This document shows, in pieces, positions 25,659 to 33,956 of a stretch of DNA of 64,000 bases. Made by a program: the position numbers and the translations under genes. Numbering within the stretch: the stretch's first letter is position 1; each line of letters starts with the position of its first letter. The notes beneath the pieces were generated by a model. It was not told the DNA's origin, did not search any database, and saw only the letters and a program-made list of their open reading frames with translations. The DNA comes from Halostreptopolyspora alba (GTDB lineage: Bacteria > Actinomycetota > Actinomycetes > Streptosporangiales > Streptosporangiaceae), in contig RJMB01000002.1 in assembly GCA_003725585.1 (NCBI GenBank), positions 62,001-126,000 of the forward strand, written 5' to 3'.

Positions 25659-25686
25659 GTTGCCGTGCCGCGCGCGGCACGGCAAC
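25659..25686. terminator. perfect 28-base palindrome between convergent genes
   Basis: Two exactly complementary 14-base arms beginning GTTGCCGTGCCGCG, just before the FadR-type regulator stop. Likely bidirectional terminator. Confidence 0.7.
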
Positions 25687-25691
25687 AACGG

Positions 25692-26369
25692 TCAATCACT
25701 GGCCAGCGACAGCAGCTCGTCGAGGTAGCAGGCCGCCTCCCGCAGCGCGCGCTGGGAGTCGCCGGCGTGGATCGCCTCAGCCAGCCGGCTGTGGTCGATC
25801 CCCTCGTCGTCCGCTGGCTGGTCATAGGCGGTTTGGACGATGCTCTCGTAGACCACCTGGGCGATGTCGTCGTACAGCTCGATCAGCAGATGGTTGTGGG
25901 TCGCGTTGACGACCGCTCGATGGAACGCGAAGTCGGCTTCCACGAACGCGGGCATGTCGCGCTCGCGCCAGGCGCTCTCGCGCAGCGCCATCGCCCGGTC
26001 GATGGTCTCGAGGTCCTCCCCGGTGTGCCGTTCGGCGGCCAGCCGCGCCGCCTCCATCTCCAGGGCCCGGCGCACCTCCAGGTTCTCTCGCAGTTGGGAC
26101 CGTTCCAACCGGCGGCGCAGTGCCCCCGCCAGCTCGCTGGAGGCCCGCACGAAGGTCCCAGCTCCCTGACGGATCTCGAGTAGACCGGCATGGGCGAGCG
26201 CCCGTACCGCCTCACGGACGGTGTTGCGCCCGACCTCCAGTTGATCGGCGAGCTCCGACTCGGTGGGAATGCGGTCACCGACCCCCCACTCACCCGAGTC
26301 GATCTGCGCTCTTAGCTGGCTGATGACCTGGTCGACAAGGCCAGTCCGACGTGTTGAGGCGAGGGGCAC
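25692..26369 (-). CDS. GntR/FadR-subfamily (FCD domain) transcriptional regulator
   Basis: A 225-residue regulator. The winged helix (residues ~10-75) shows GDRIPTESELADQLEVGRNTVREAVRAL, and the rest is an all-helical FCD ligand domain with the metal-binding pattern around FVEADFAFHRAVV and late SRLAEAIHAGD. Such proteins respond to carboxylic acids. GTG 26369 has AGGAGG seven bases ahead. It is divergent from the MFS exporter gene across 160 bases, the common arrangement of a regulator with its target. Confidence 0.92.
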   Translation of the reverse strand: MPLASTRRTGLVDQVISQLRAQIDSGEWGVGDRIPTESELADQLEVGRNTVREAVRALAHAGLLEIRQGAGTFVRASSELAGALRRRLERSQLRENLEVRRALEMEAARLAAERHTGEDLETIDRAMALRESAWRERDMPAFVEADFAFHRAVVNATHNHLLIELYDDIAQVVYESIVQTAYDQPADDEGIDHSRLAEAIHAGDSQRALREAACYLDELLSLASD

Positions 26370-26529
26370 GCGGTTACCTCCTAAGGGGTGACAGCCACAT
26401 CAGGGCGCCGTTCGGGGTTTCTGGTGTACGGCCGGAGCCTAGACCAGTCCGGACCGAGAGGAATGCCTTCGTGGTTAATGCGTTATCGTCAAGGTCTACA
26501 TAGGGTCATCCCATGAATGAGAGTACAGC

Positions 26530-27804
26530 GTGACGAAGGTCACCAACAACGAGCTGGAGAAGCCAGGCGACGTGCGCACATCTCCCACCGCAGAGCGGCC
26601 CCGCCGGGTGTTCTGGCTACTCGCCGCCGGAGTGGGGCTGGCGGCCCTCAACCTGCGTACCGGTATCACCAGCGTGGGCCCGGTACTCAACGAGATCACC
26701 GTCGACCTCGGGATGTCCGGGGCACTCGCCGGTGTGCTCACCACGCTGCCCGTGCTGTGTTTCGCGGTGTTCGGCGGCGCCACCCCGACGCTGATCCGAA
26801 GGTTCGGCGAGCACCGCGTCCTGGTCGTGGCGCTGCTCGCGCTCACGGTGGGGCTGGCCACCCGGGTCCTGACCGGCGACCCGTGGCTGTTCCTCACGCT
26901 GACCGCGCTCGCGCTCTCGGGGGGAGCGATCGGTAACGTGCTGGTCCCCACCCTGGTCAAACAGCACTTCCCGGACCGGATCGGGACCATGACCACCCTG
27001 TACACGACCGCGCTCGCGGTGGGCACGACCGTCGCGGCCGCGGCGACGGTCCCGGTGGAACGGGCGAGCGGGAGCTGGCACCTGGCGCTGGGGATGTACG
27101 CGGCGTTCGGAGTGATCGCCGTCATCCCGTGGCTCTTGGTACTGCACCGCGAGCCGCCGCGGCCGGACCCCGCCGAGGCGCTCGGCCTGGGCGAGGTGCT
27201 ACGCACCGGAACGGGCTGGCAGAGCGTGTTCTTCTTCGGCAGCCAGTCCGCGGTGGCCTACATCATGTTCGGCTGGTACGCCCAGTTCCTGCGGGACAAC
27301 GGGCTCGAACCGGCCACCGCCGGACTCGCCCTGTCCTACCTCACCTTCCTGGCGATCCCCATCGCCCTCGTCCTTCCCGGACTCATGGCGCGCGTGCGGG
27401 ACCACCGTGGCTTCGTCGGGACCTTCTACGCCTGTTACGCGGTCGGTGTCACCGGGCTGTGGCTCGCGCCGTTGCAGGGCGTGTGGCTGTGGACCACGTT
27501 CATCGGGGTCGGTATGGGCACCTTCACGCTGGCCCTGACGTTCTTCGCAGTGCGCACGCGCACCTCGGCGGGGACGGCGGCGATGTCGGCGACGAGCCAG
27601 GGGCTGGGCTATCTCATGGGGGGCGCGGGGCCGTTCCTGTTCGGGACGTTGCACGATCTCACCGACGCGTGGAACGCCCCACTGGCGATGGTCCTGGGAC
27701 TGACCACGCTCAACCTGGTGGTGGGCATGCTGCTGGGGCGGCCCCACTACCTTGAGGACAGGCTCACGACCCGCTCGGGAAAGGGCGCGACCTCAGCCGG
27801 GTAG
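26530..27804 (+). CDS. MFS transporter, CynX/NimT type
   Basis: A 424-residue transporter with about 12 membrane spans. The opening LAALNLRTGITSVGPVLNEI is the mark of the CynX/NimT/YeaN subfamily, whose members move cyanate, 2-nitroimidazole or similar small anions and drugs. GTG 26530 is the start. The 3' end overlaps the convergent CPBP protease gene by 12 bases. The divergent FadR-type regulator probably controls it. The substrate is not predictable. Confidence 0.9.
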   Translation: MTKVTNNELEKPGDVRTSPTAERPRRVFWLLAAGVGLAALNLRTGITSVGPVLNEITVDLGMSGALAGVLTTLPVLCFAVFGGATPTLIRRFGEHRVLVVALLALTVGLATRVLTGDPWLFLTLTALALSGGAIGNVLVPTLVKQHFPDRIGTMTTLYTTALAVGTTVAAAATVPVERASGSWHLALGMYAAFGVIAVIPWLLVLHREPPRPDPAEALGLGEVLRTGTGWQSVFFFGSQSAVAYIMFGWYAQFLRDNGLEPATAGLALSYLTFLAIPIALVLPGLMARVRDHRGFVGTFYACYAVGVTGLWLAPLQGVWLWTTFIGVGMGTFTLALTFFAVRTRTSAGTAAMSATSQGLGYLMGGAGPFLFGTLHDLTDAWNAPLAMVLGLTTLNLVVGMLLGRPHYLEDRLTTRSGKGATSAG

Positions 27805-28617
27805 CCAGCCCACCCGTCCGATGAGGTAGACCGACCCGACGAACGCCACGACGTCGATCAGCGTGTGCGCCACCACCAGCGGCATCACGCGGCCACAGCG
27901 CTGGTAGAACCAGCAGAACACCAGGCCCATGACGAGGTTGCCGACGAACATCCCCGCGCCCTGGTACAGGTGGTACGTGGCGCGCAGCAGGGAGCTCACC
28001 ACCGCCGCCCTGACCGGTGACCAGCCCAGCTGGCTCATCCGAAGCATCAGGTAGCCAACGACGATGACCTCCTCCAGCACACCGTTCTTGACGGCCTGCA
28101 GGAGCAGTACGGGCAGTTCCCACCAGTGGTCGTTGAGCGAGCTCGGTGCCACCGTGGTACTCAGGCCCAGCTGCCACGACACGAGGTAGACCACCAGCCC
28201 GCCGGCGCCGATGGTCGCCGCCAGCAGCGCGCCGCCCGCCAGGTCGACGCCGGGCCTGCGGACGTCGAACCCGATCGTGGCGCCCGATTGCGCGCCGCGG
28301 CGCAGCAGGTACAGCACCAGCGCCACCGGCGCCAGGGCGAAGACCACCGAGTACACCTGCCAGGTGAGGTCCAGCCAGGGGCGGTCGGCACCGGCGCGCG
28401 GGTCGACCAGGCTCGCGGTCTGTTCGGTGAGCCCGCCGGGCGCCGTCACGGTCCCGACGAACGAGATCACCGCCGATACGGCGGCGGCGCCCAGGGAGAG
28501 CGCGAGGACGCAGGCGACCTCGGACGCGATGAGGCGACGCGACATGGGGGCTTCGCGTACGGGTTCCGGAGGCCCGGTCGCTGCCTCGCCGTGCGGGCCG
28601 GAGGCGGTGTCGGACAT
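27793..28617 (-). CDS. CPBP-family intramembrane metalloprotease
   Basis: About 274 residues with roughly seven membrane spans. CPBP (CAAX protease/bacteriocin-processing) motifs are present in order: EEVIVVGYLML (Glu-Glu pair), RATYHLYQGAG (His in motif 2), and AHTLIDVVAF (His in motif 3). Motif 1 ends in Tyr rather than the common Arg (EExxxR), a variation worth noting. Substrates of actinomycete CPBP proteins are unknown; roles in membrane protein turnover or peptide processing are inferred. ATG 28617 starts the acidic N-terminal segment. Confidence 0.87.
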   Translation of the reverse strand: MSDTASGPHGEAATGPPEPVREAPMSRRLIASEVACVLALSLGAAAVSAVISFVGTVTAPGGLTEQTASLVDPRAGADRPWLDLTWQVYSVVFALAPVALVLYLLRRGAQSGATIGFDVRRPGVDLAGGALLAATIGAGGLVVYLVSWQLGLSTTVAPSSLNDHWWELPVLLLQAVKNGVLEEVIVVGYLMLRMSQLGWSPVRAAVVSSLLRATYHLYQGAGMFVGNLVMGLVFCWFYQRCGRVMPLVVAHTLIDVVAFVGSVYLIGRVGWLPG

Positions 28618-28640
28618 GGTCGAATCATCGCACGCACGCG

Positions 28641-28670
28641 TCGGGGGCCGGCGCACGCGCCGGCCCCCGA
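28641..28670 (-). terminator. hairpin terminator after acidic lipoprotein gene
   Basis: A perfect 14-bp stem beginning TCGGGGGCCGGCGC with a 2-base loop between the acidic lipoprotein stop and the CPBP start. Confidence 0.7.
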
Positions 28671-28728
28671 ATCCGCCCCCGGTCGAGTCGTCGCTGGAAA
28701 TGGCGGTGGTGTACCCCCGTGATGGGCA

Positions 28729-29031
28729 CTACTCCTGCTCGTCCTCCTGTTCCTCCGCGTCGTCCCCGCTCTGCTCGCCGTCCTCGACGCCCTGCTCCTC
28801 CTCGAACTGCTGCATCTCCTCCTCCATCTCCTCCTTTTCCTCCTGGGTCATGTCCTCTTCCTGGTCCTGCTCCTGTTCCTGTTCCTGTTCGGAACCGCCC
28901 TCCTCCTGCTCGGCGTCCTCCTCGCCGTTGTCGCAGGCGGCCACGCCGAAGGTGGCCACGGTGGCGATGGCGCCGGCGGCCAGCACCCGGCGGATGGTGG
29001 AGATGGTTCGCTCGGTGACACTGGGCTGCAT
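28729..29031 (-). CDS. Glu/Gln-rich acidic lipoprotein
   Basis: A 100-residue exported protein. The N terminus has two Arg, a hydrophobic core (AAGAIATVATFGVAAC) and a lipobox Cys near residue 33. The mature part is almost wholly Glu, Gln, Asp, Met and Ser with EQEQEQEQ and EEEMQQ runs, so it is disordered or a charged coiled coil and very acidic. ATG 29031. Low complexity makes homology hard to judge; comparable short acidic lipoproteins exist in halotolerant actinomycetes. It lies alone, with terminators on either side. Confidence 0.72.
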   Translation of the reverse strand: MQPSVTERTISTIRRVLAAGAIATVATFGVAACDNGEEDAEQEEGGSEQEQEQEQDQEEDMTQEEKEEMEEEMQQFEEEQGVEDGEQSGDDAEEQEDEQE

Positions 29032-29214
29032 TCGTCGAGTCTCCTGACTGGTCGGGGAAATCCGTGTGGGCGCGGTGACGGATGGTCACGACGCCCGCGG
29101 CGCAGAGCTTACGAAGGGACTCCCCGGGTGAACAGGGAGCCCCCCATCAGGGGAATCACCAGGGCTGCCCCGGCTGGTACGCGGCCCTCGGCAGCGGCCG
29201 CGGACGACAAAAGG

Positions 29215-29256
29215 CCGCCGGTCCCGCGAGTGACACGGATTCCGCGGGACCGGCGG
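29215..29256 (-). terminator. isocitrate lyase terminator
   Basis: A 14-bp stem (29215-29228 with 29243-29256) and 14-base loop downstream of aceA; on the minus strand it is followed closely by CCTTTT, a short U-tract. Confidence 0.7.
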
Positions 29257-29326
29257 CGGGACGGCCGGCCGCCCCGCCCCAGCCACGAAAGCGGGGAGGC
29301 CAGCCGTCAGGGGAAAGGACCAGGTG

Positions 29327-30625
29327 TCAGTGAGCCGCTGAGAACTGGTCCTCTTCGGTGGATCCGGTGAGGGCGGTAGTGGAGGCGTCCGGCGAGATCG
29401 CGGTGCTGACCAGGTCGAAGTAGCCGGTGCCGACCTCGCGCTGGTGGCGGGTCGCGGTGTAGCCGCGCTCCTCCGAGGCGAACTCGGCCTCCTGCAGCCC
29501 CACGTAGGCGCTCATGCCGTTCTCGGCGTAGCCCTTGGCGAGATCGAACATCGAGTGGTTCAGCGCGTGGAACCCGGCCAGGGTGATGAACTGGAACTTG
29601 TAGCCCATGTGGGCGAGTTCGCGCTGGAACTTGGCGATGGTCGACTCGTCCAGGTGCCGCCTCCAGTTGAACGACGGCGAGCAGTTGTAGGCCAGCATCT
29701 GGTCGGGGTACTGGTCCTTGATGCGCTCGGCGAACTGCCGCGCCACCTCGAGGTCCGGGGTCGAGGTCTCCATCCACAGCAGGTCGGAGTAGGGCGCGTA
29801 GGAGAGGCCGCGCGAGACGCAGGCCTCCAGGCCGTTGCGGACCCGGTAGAAGCCCTCCTCGGTGCGCTCGCCGGTGAGGAAGGGCTGGTCGCGCTCGTCG
29901 ACGTCACTGGTCATCAGCGTGGCGGCCTGGGCGTCGGTCCGGGCGATGACCAGCGAGGGAACGTCGGCGACGTCGGCGGCCAGGCGCGCGGCGTTCAACG
30001 TCTTGACGTGTTGGCTGGTGGGGATGAGGACCTTGCCGCCCAGGTGGCCGCACTTCTTCTCGGAAGCGAGCTGGTCCTCCCAGTGCACCCCCGCGGCACC
30101 GGCCTGGATCATGCCCTTCATCAGCTCGAACGCGTTGAGCACGCCACCGAATCCCGCCTCGGCGTCGGCGACGATCGGCGCCAGCCAGTGCGGCGCGTCC
30201 TCGTCACCTTCTGACCAGGTGATCTGGTCGGCGCGCAGCAGAGCGTTGTTGATCCGACGGACCACCTGGGGGACGGAGTTGGCCGGGTACAGGCTCTGGT
30301 CGGGGTAGGTGTGGCCGGCCTGGTTGGCGTCGGCGGCGACCTGCCAGCCGGAGAGGTAGATGGCCTTGAGTCCCGCGCGCACCTGCTGGACCGCCTGGTT
30401 CCCGGTGAGCGCGCCCAGGGTGTGGACGTAGTCCTCGCTGTGCAGCAGGTTCCACAGGCGCTCGGCGCCCTTCCGGGCCAGCGTGTTCTCCTCGGTGACC
30501 GAGCCACGCAGCTTGATGACGTCCTCGGCGGAGTACGTGCGTTCGATGCCGGCCCAGCGCGGGTTGGTCTCCCACTCGCGTTGGAGTGCCGCCGCGGCTT
30601 CCTGCTGGCGAGCCCTGATGCTCAT
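29327..30625 (-). CDS. aceA: isocitrate lyase
   Basis: About 432 residues, the usual size of the bacterial enzyme. It splits isocitrate to succinate and glyoxylate in the glyoxylate shunt for growth on acetate or fatty acids. The catalytic loop [11 protein letters not shown] carries the active-site Cys, and WMET-like text ([18 protein letters not shown]) and NCSPSFNW are conserved substrate-binding parts. ATG 30625 is used; the open frame upstream runs through the divergent promoter. It faces the ramB-like gene, its likely regulator. Malate synthase is not in the window. Confidence 0.96.
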   Translation of the reverse strand: MSIRARQQEAAAALQREWETNPRWAGIERTYSAEDVIKLRGSVTEENTLARKGAERLWNLLHSEDYVHTLGALTGNQAVQQVRAGLKAIYLSGWQVAADANQAGHTYPDQSLYPANSVPQVVRRINNALLRADQITWSEGDEDAPHWLAPIVADAEAGFGGVLNAFELMKGMIQAGAAGVHWEDQLASEKKCGHLGGKVLIPTSQHVKTLNAARLAADVADVPSLVIARTDAQAATLMTSDVDERDQPFLTGERTEEGFYRVRNGLEACVSRGLSYAPYSDLLWMETSTPDLEVARQFAERIKDQYPDQMLAYNCSPSFNWRRHLDESTIAKFQRELAHMGYKFQFITLAGFHALNHSMFDLAKGYAENGMSAYVGLQEAEFASEERGYTATRHQREVGTGYFDLVSTAISPDASTTALTGSTEEDQFSAAH

Positions 30626-30739
30626 GCTCTCTTCCCGCCTTCGTGTTTCGTCCCCTGAAAGTTCGCCGGCTGGAGAGCCCGCACCGCGGGCCGCCGGAGC
30701 GACCCCGGTGGTTCGTTCCCCGCCGGTAACTACGATTCT

Positions 30740-30752
30740 TGTCAAAGTTGCC
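30740..30752 (-). promoter_or_regulatory. candidate RamB-type site in the aceA/ramB intergenic region
   Basis: Minus strand GCAACTTTGAC resembles the first half of the RamB box described in Corynebacterium (AACTTTGCAAA-like). It lies between divergent aceA and the ramB-like gene, where control of both would be expected. Only half of the box is well matched. Confidence 0.35.
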
Positions 30753-30809
30753 GGCTTTTTCCAGCCACATGGGGGTGAAAATGTTCGATTCTTTCCCTAC
30801 CATGAACGC

Positions 30810-32279
30810 ATGCCGTACTTTGGAACCGAAGAAATAACGTCTTTGCCAGGTGACCTGGATCTCGTCACCTTTGGGCAGCGCCTACGGCACCTACGTCGAA
30901 CCCGCGGGTTCACCCTCTCCGACCTGGGAGAGCGTGTGGGGCGGGCGCCGTCGCAGCTCTCGCTGCTGGAGAACGGCAAGCGCGAGCCCAAGCTCTCCCT
31001 GCTGACCTCGCTGTCCAAGGCGCTGGGGGTCTCGGTGGAGGAACTGCTCTCCCGGCAGCCGCCCAGCCGTCGCGCGCAGCTGGAGATCCAGGTCGAGGAG
31101 GCCCAGCGTGACCCCGTGTACCAGAGCCTCAACCTGCCGCACCTGAAGGTCGGAAAGCGGGTGCCCAACGACGTCCTGGAGCACATCGTCGGGCTGTACG
31201 AGGAGCTCAAGCGGCGTGCGGCCAAGCCGACCGCCACCCCGGAGGAGGCGCGCCGCGCCAACGCCGAGCTGCGCCACCAGATGCGGGAACGCGGCAACTA
31301 CTTCGAGCACATCGAGAAGGCCGCGCAGGAGACCCTCGACGCCGTGGGCTACAGCGGCGGGGCCCTGTCCCAGGGGCAGATCCTGTCGATCGTCACCCAC
31401 CACGGGTTCACCCTGCGGTATGTGCAGGACCTGCCGCGTTCGGTCCGCTCGGTGACCGACACCCGCAACGGGAGGCTGTTCCTCAAGCGCGAGTCGCTGG
31501 GTATGCACACTCCGCGCACGATCCTGTTGCAGACGCTGGGCCACTTCGTGCTCGGCCACTCCCAGCCGCGGGACTACGCCGACTTCCTGCGCCAGCGGGT
31601 CGAGGCGAACTACTTCGCGGCGGCGATCCTCATCCCGCAGTCCACGGCCGTCCCCTACCTGCAGGAGGCCAAGCGACAGCGGGACATCTCGGTGGAGGAC
31701 CTGCGTGACGTGTACTCCGTCTCCTACGAGATGGCAGCGCACCGGTTCACCAACCTCGCCTACCGCCATCTCGACCTGGTCTGCCACTTCATCCGCAACG
31801 ACGAGACCGGCATCATCTACAAGGCATACGAGAACGACGGGCTGGCCTTCCCCACCGACGACACCGGCGCCATCGAGGGGCAGCGGATGTGCCGCTACTG
31901 GGCGGGACGGCAGGTCTTCAACTCCCCCGACCGCTACTCGATCTACTACCAGTACACCGACAAGCCCAACGGCACCCACTGGTGCGTGGCCCACGTCGAC
32001 CCCAGCCGCGAGCGCAACTTCGCGGTCACGCTGGGAGTGCCCTACAAGGAGTCGCGCTGGTTCCGGGGGCGCGAGACGACGAACCGGACCAAGTCCGAGT
32101 GCCCCACGGGAGAGTGCTGCGTGCGCCCGCCCGCGGAGCTCGCGGCCCGTTGGGAGGGGCACGTGTGGCCCTCGGCGCGGGCGCACTCCCACGTGCTGTC
32201 CGCGCTGCCCTCGGGCACCTTCCCCGGTGTGGACGAGACCGACGTGTACACCTTCCTGGAGCGCTACGAGGAGGAGTGA
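30810..32279 (+). CDS. ramB: RamB-type regulator of acetate metabolism (XRE + IrrE-like)
   Basis: A 489-residue regulator. An XRE helix-turn-helix lies at ~20-80 (FTLSDLGERVGRAPSQLSLLENGK), then a coiled segment, an ImmA/IrrE-like region around LLQTLGHFVLGHSQPRD with an HFVLGH metalloprotease-like His pair, and a C-terminal DUF2083 domain with Cys in GQRMCRYW and TGECCVRPP. This is the architecture of RamB, which represses glyoxylate-shunt and acetate-activation genes. It is divergent from aceA. No clear ribosome site precedes ATG 30810, so the transcript may be leaderless. Confidence 0.9.
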   Translation: MPYFGTEEITSLPGDLDLVTFGQRLRHLRRTRGFTLSDLGERVGRAPSQLSLLENGKREPKLSLLTSLSKALGVSVEELLSRQPPSRRAQLEIQVEEAQRDPVYQSLNLPHLKVGKRVPNDVLEHIVGLYEELKRRAAKPTATPEEARRANAELRHQMRERGNYFEHIEKAAQETLDAVGYSGGALSQGQILSIVTHHGFTLRYVQDLPRSVRSVTDTRNGRLFLKRESLGMHTPRTILLQTLGHFVLGHSQPRDYADFLRQRVEANYFAAAILIPQSTAVPYLQEAKRQRDISVEDLRDVYSVSYEMAAHRFTNLAYRHLDLVCHFIRNDETGIIYKAYENDGLAFPTDDTGAIEGQRMCRYWAGRQVFNSPDRYSIYYQYTDKPNGTHWCVAHVDPSRERNFAVTLGVPYKESRWFRGRETTNRTKSECPTGECCVRPPAELAARWEGHVWPSARAHSHVLSALPSGTFPGVDETDVYTFLERYEEE

Positions 32280-32346
32280 GCCGCCGACTCCCGCCAGTGC
32301 GCCCGGTGGACCGCTCCAGCGATTATTGCGGGAGAAATCGGGCGAG

Positions 32347-32363
32347 TGTTACCTTTGGTAACA
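32347..32363. promoter_or_regulatory. candidate operator upstream of acyl-CoA dehydrogenase
   Basis: A perfect 7-bp inverted repeat TGTTACC-TTT-GGTAACA about 90 bases before the dehydrogenase start, AT-rich compared with its surroundings. Its size and symmetry suit a TetR-type fatty-acid regulator. Confidence 0.5.
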
Positions 32364-32455
32364 TCCCGCGGTGCCGGCGCGTCGCACCGCCACACGACCC
32401 CGAAACCGTGCCCCCTCGAAACGCCGCCGAGGGCCCCACCGAAGGACGTAGGCAT

Positions 32456-33694
32456 ATGAGCGACAGCTCCGAAGACACCGCACCCGGCTTCAGCCTCGAA
32501 CTCAGCGAGGACGTCCGGGACGTCCGCGACTGGGCGCACGGGTTCGCCCGCGACGTCATCCGGCCGGCCGCGGCCGAATGGGACGAGCGCGAGGAGACCC
32601 CGTGGCCGGTCCTGCGGGAGGCCGCCAAGATCGAGCTGTACTCGCTGGACTTCTTCGCGAACCAGTGGCTGGAACCCAGCGGGCTCGGCATCCCGGTGGC
32701 CTTCGAGGAACTCTACTGGGGGGACCCCGGAATCGCGCTGTCCATCACCGGAACGGCGCTGGCCGCGGTCGCCGTGGCCTCCAACGGCACCCAGGAACAG
32801 CTGTTCGAATGGGTGCCGCAGATGTTCGGCGGTCCCGACGACCTCAAACTCGGGGCGTTCTGCTCCTCCGAGCCCGACGCGGGAAGCGACGTCGGCGCGA
32901 TCCGTACCCGTGCCGTCTACGACGAGGCCAAGGACGAGTGGGTCCTCAACGGCACCAAGACCTGGGCCACCAACGGTGGGATCGCCGACGTGCACGTGGT
33001 GGTCGCCTCCGTCGACCCCGAGCTTGGCACCCGCGGGCAGGCCACCTTCATCGTGCCGCCCGGAACCCCGGGCCTGTCCCAGGGCCAGAAGTTCTCCAAG
33101 CACGGCATTCGCGCCTCGCACACCGCCGAGGTCATCCTGGACGAGGTCCGTGTCCCGGGGCACTGCCTGGTCGGCGGCAAGGAGAAGTTGGACGAGCGGC
33201 TCGCCCGGGCACGCGAGGGGCGCAGCTCCGGTGGTCAGGCGGCCATGAAGACGTTCGAGCGGTCACGGCCCAGCGTCGGCGCGATGGCGGTCGGCTGCGC
33301 GAGAGCGGCCTACGAGTACGCCCGCGACTACGCCCGCCAGCGCGAGCAGTTCGGGGCGCCCATCGGCAACAACCAGGCCGTCGCGTTCACCCTGGCCGAC
33401 ATGGCCACCCGAATCGACGCGGCCCGGCTGCTGGTGTGGCGCGCCGCCTGGATGGGGCGCAACGACAAGGAGTTCACCCAGGCCGAGGGCTCGATGTGCA
33501 AGCTGTACGCCAGTGAGACCGCCACCTGGGTGACCCAGGAGGCGATCCGGATCCTCGGCGGCAACGGCTACACCCGCGAGTACCCGGTCGAGCGCTGGCA
33601 CCGCGACGCCACCATCTTCACGATCTTCGAGGGCGCCAGCGAGATCCAGCGCCTGATCATCGGCCGCTCGGTCACCGGCCTGCCGGTGCGGTGA
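32456..33694 (+). CDS. acyl-CoA dehydrogenase
   Basis: A 412-residue FAD enzyme introducing a 2,3-double bond into acyl-CoA. Visible parts: N-terminal helices, the FAD-contacting LGAFCSSEPDAGSDVGAI and TKTWATNG in the middle, EQFGAPIGNNQAVAFTLADM, the ILGGNGYTREYPVERWHRDA segment, and the catalytic Glu in IFEGASEIQ. ATG 32456 follows the palindromic operator candidate. No electron-transfer flavoprotein or thiolase is adjacent. Chain-length preference cannot be told from sequence. Confidence 0.93.
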   Translation: MSDSSEDTAPGFSLELSEDVRDVRDWAHGFARDVIRPAAAEWDEREETPWPVLREAAKIELYSLDFFANQWLEPSGLGIPVAFEELYWGDPGIALSITGTALAAVAVASNGTQEQLFEWVPQMFGGPDDLKLGAFCSSEPDAGSDVGAIRTRAVYDEAKDEWVLNGTKTWATNGGIADVHVVVASVDPELGTRGQATFIVPPGTPGLSQGQKFSKHGIRASHTAEVILDEVRVPGHCLVGGKEKLDERLARAREGRSSGGQAAMKTFERSRPSVGAMAVGCARAAYEYARDYARQREQFGAPIGNNQAVAFTLADMATRIDAARLLVWRAAWMGRNDKEFTQAEGSMCKLYASETATWVTQEAIRILGGNGYTREYPVERWHRDATIFTIFEGASEIQRLIIGRSVTGLPVR

Positions 33695-33956
33695 CGACCA
33701 GGAACGAGTGCCACGACCGAATGTGGGGTCGTGCCGTTCGCCGGGGCGGAGCCCACGCCCCGTGGTTCTGGCGTTGTGGTGCGGATGCGCCGATCCGCGA
33801 GATCCGGTTGAGCCGTAGTGTGGGGTGGGCGGTGCCTGACACCGGTCCCCGCCGCAGCGGGTACCTCCCTTCCCCGCGGTAATCCGATTGAACCCCGCAC
33901 CACCGCGTGGAAGCATCACGTGTGTTTCCGACCATCGCGGGCGAAAAGTGGACCAC

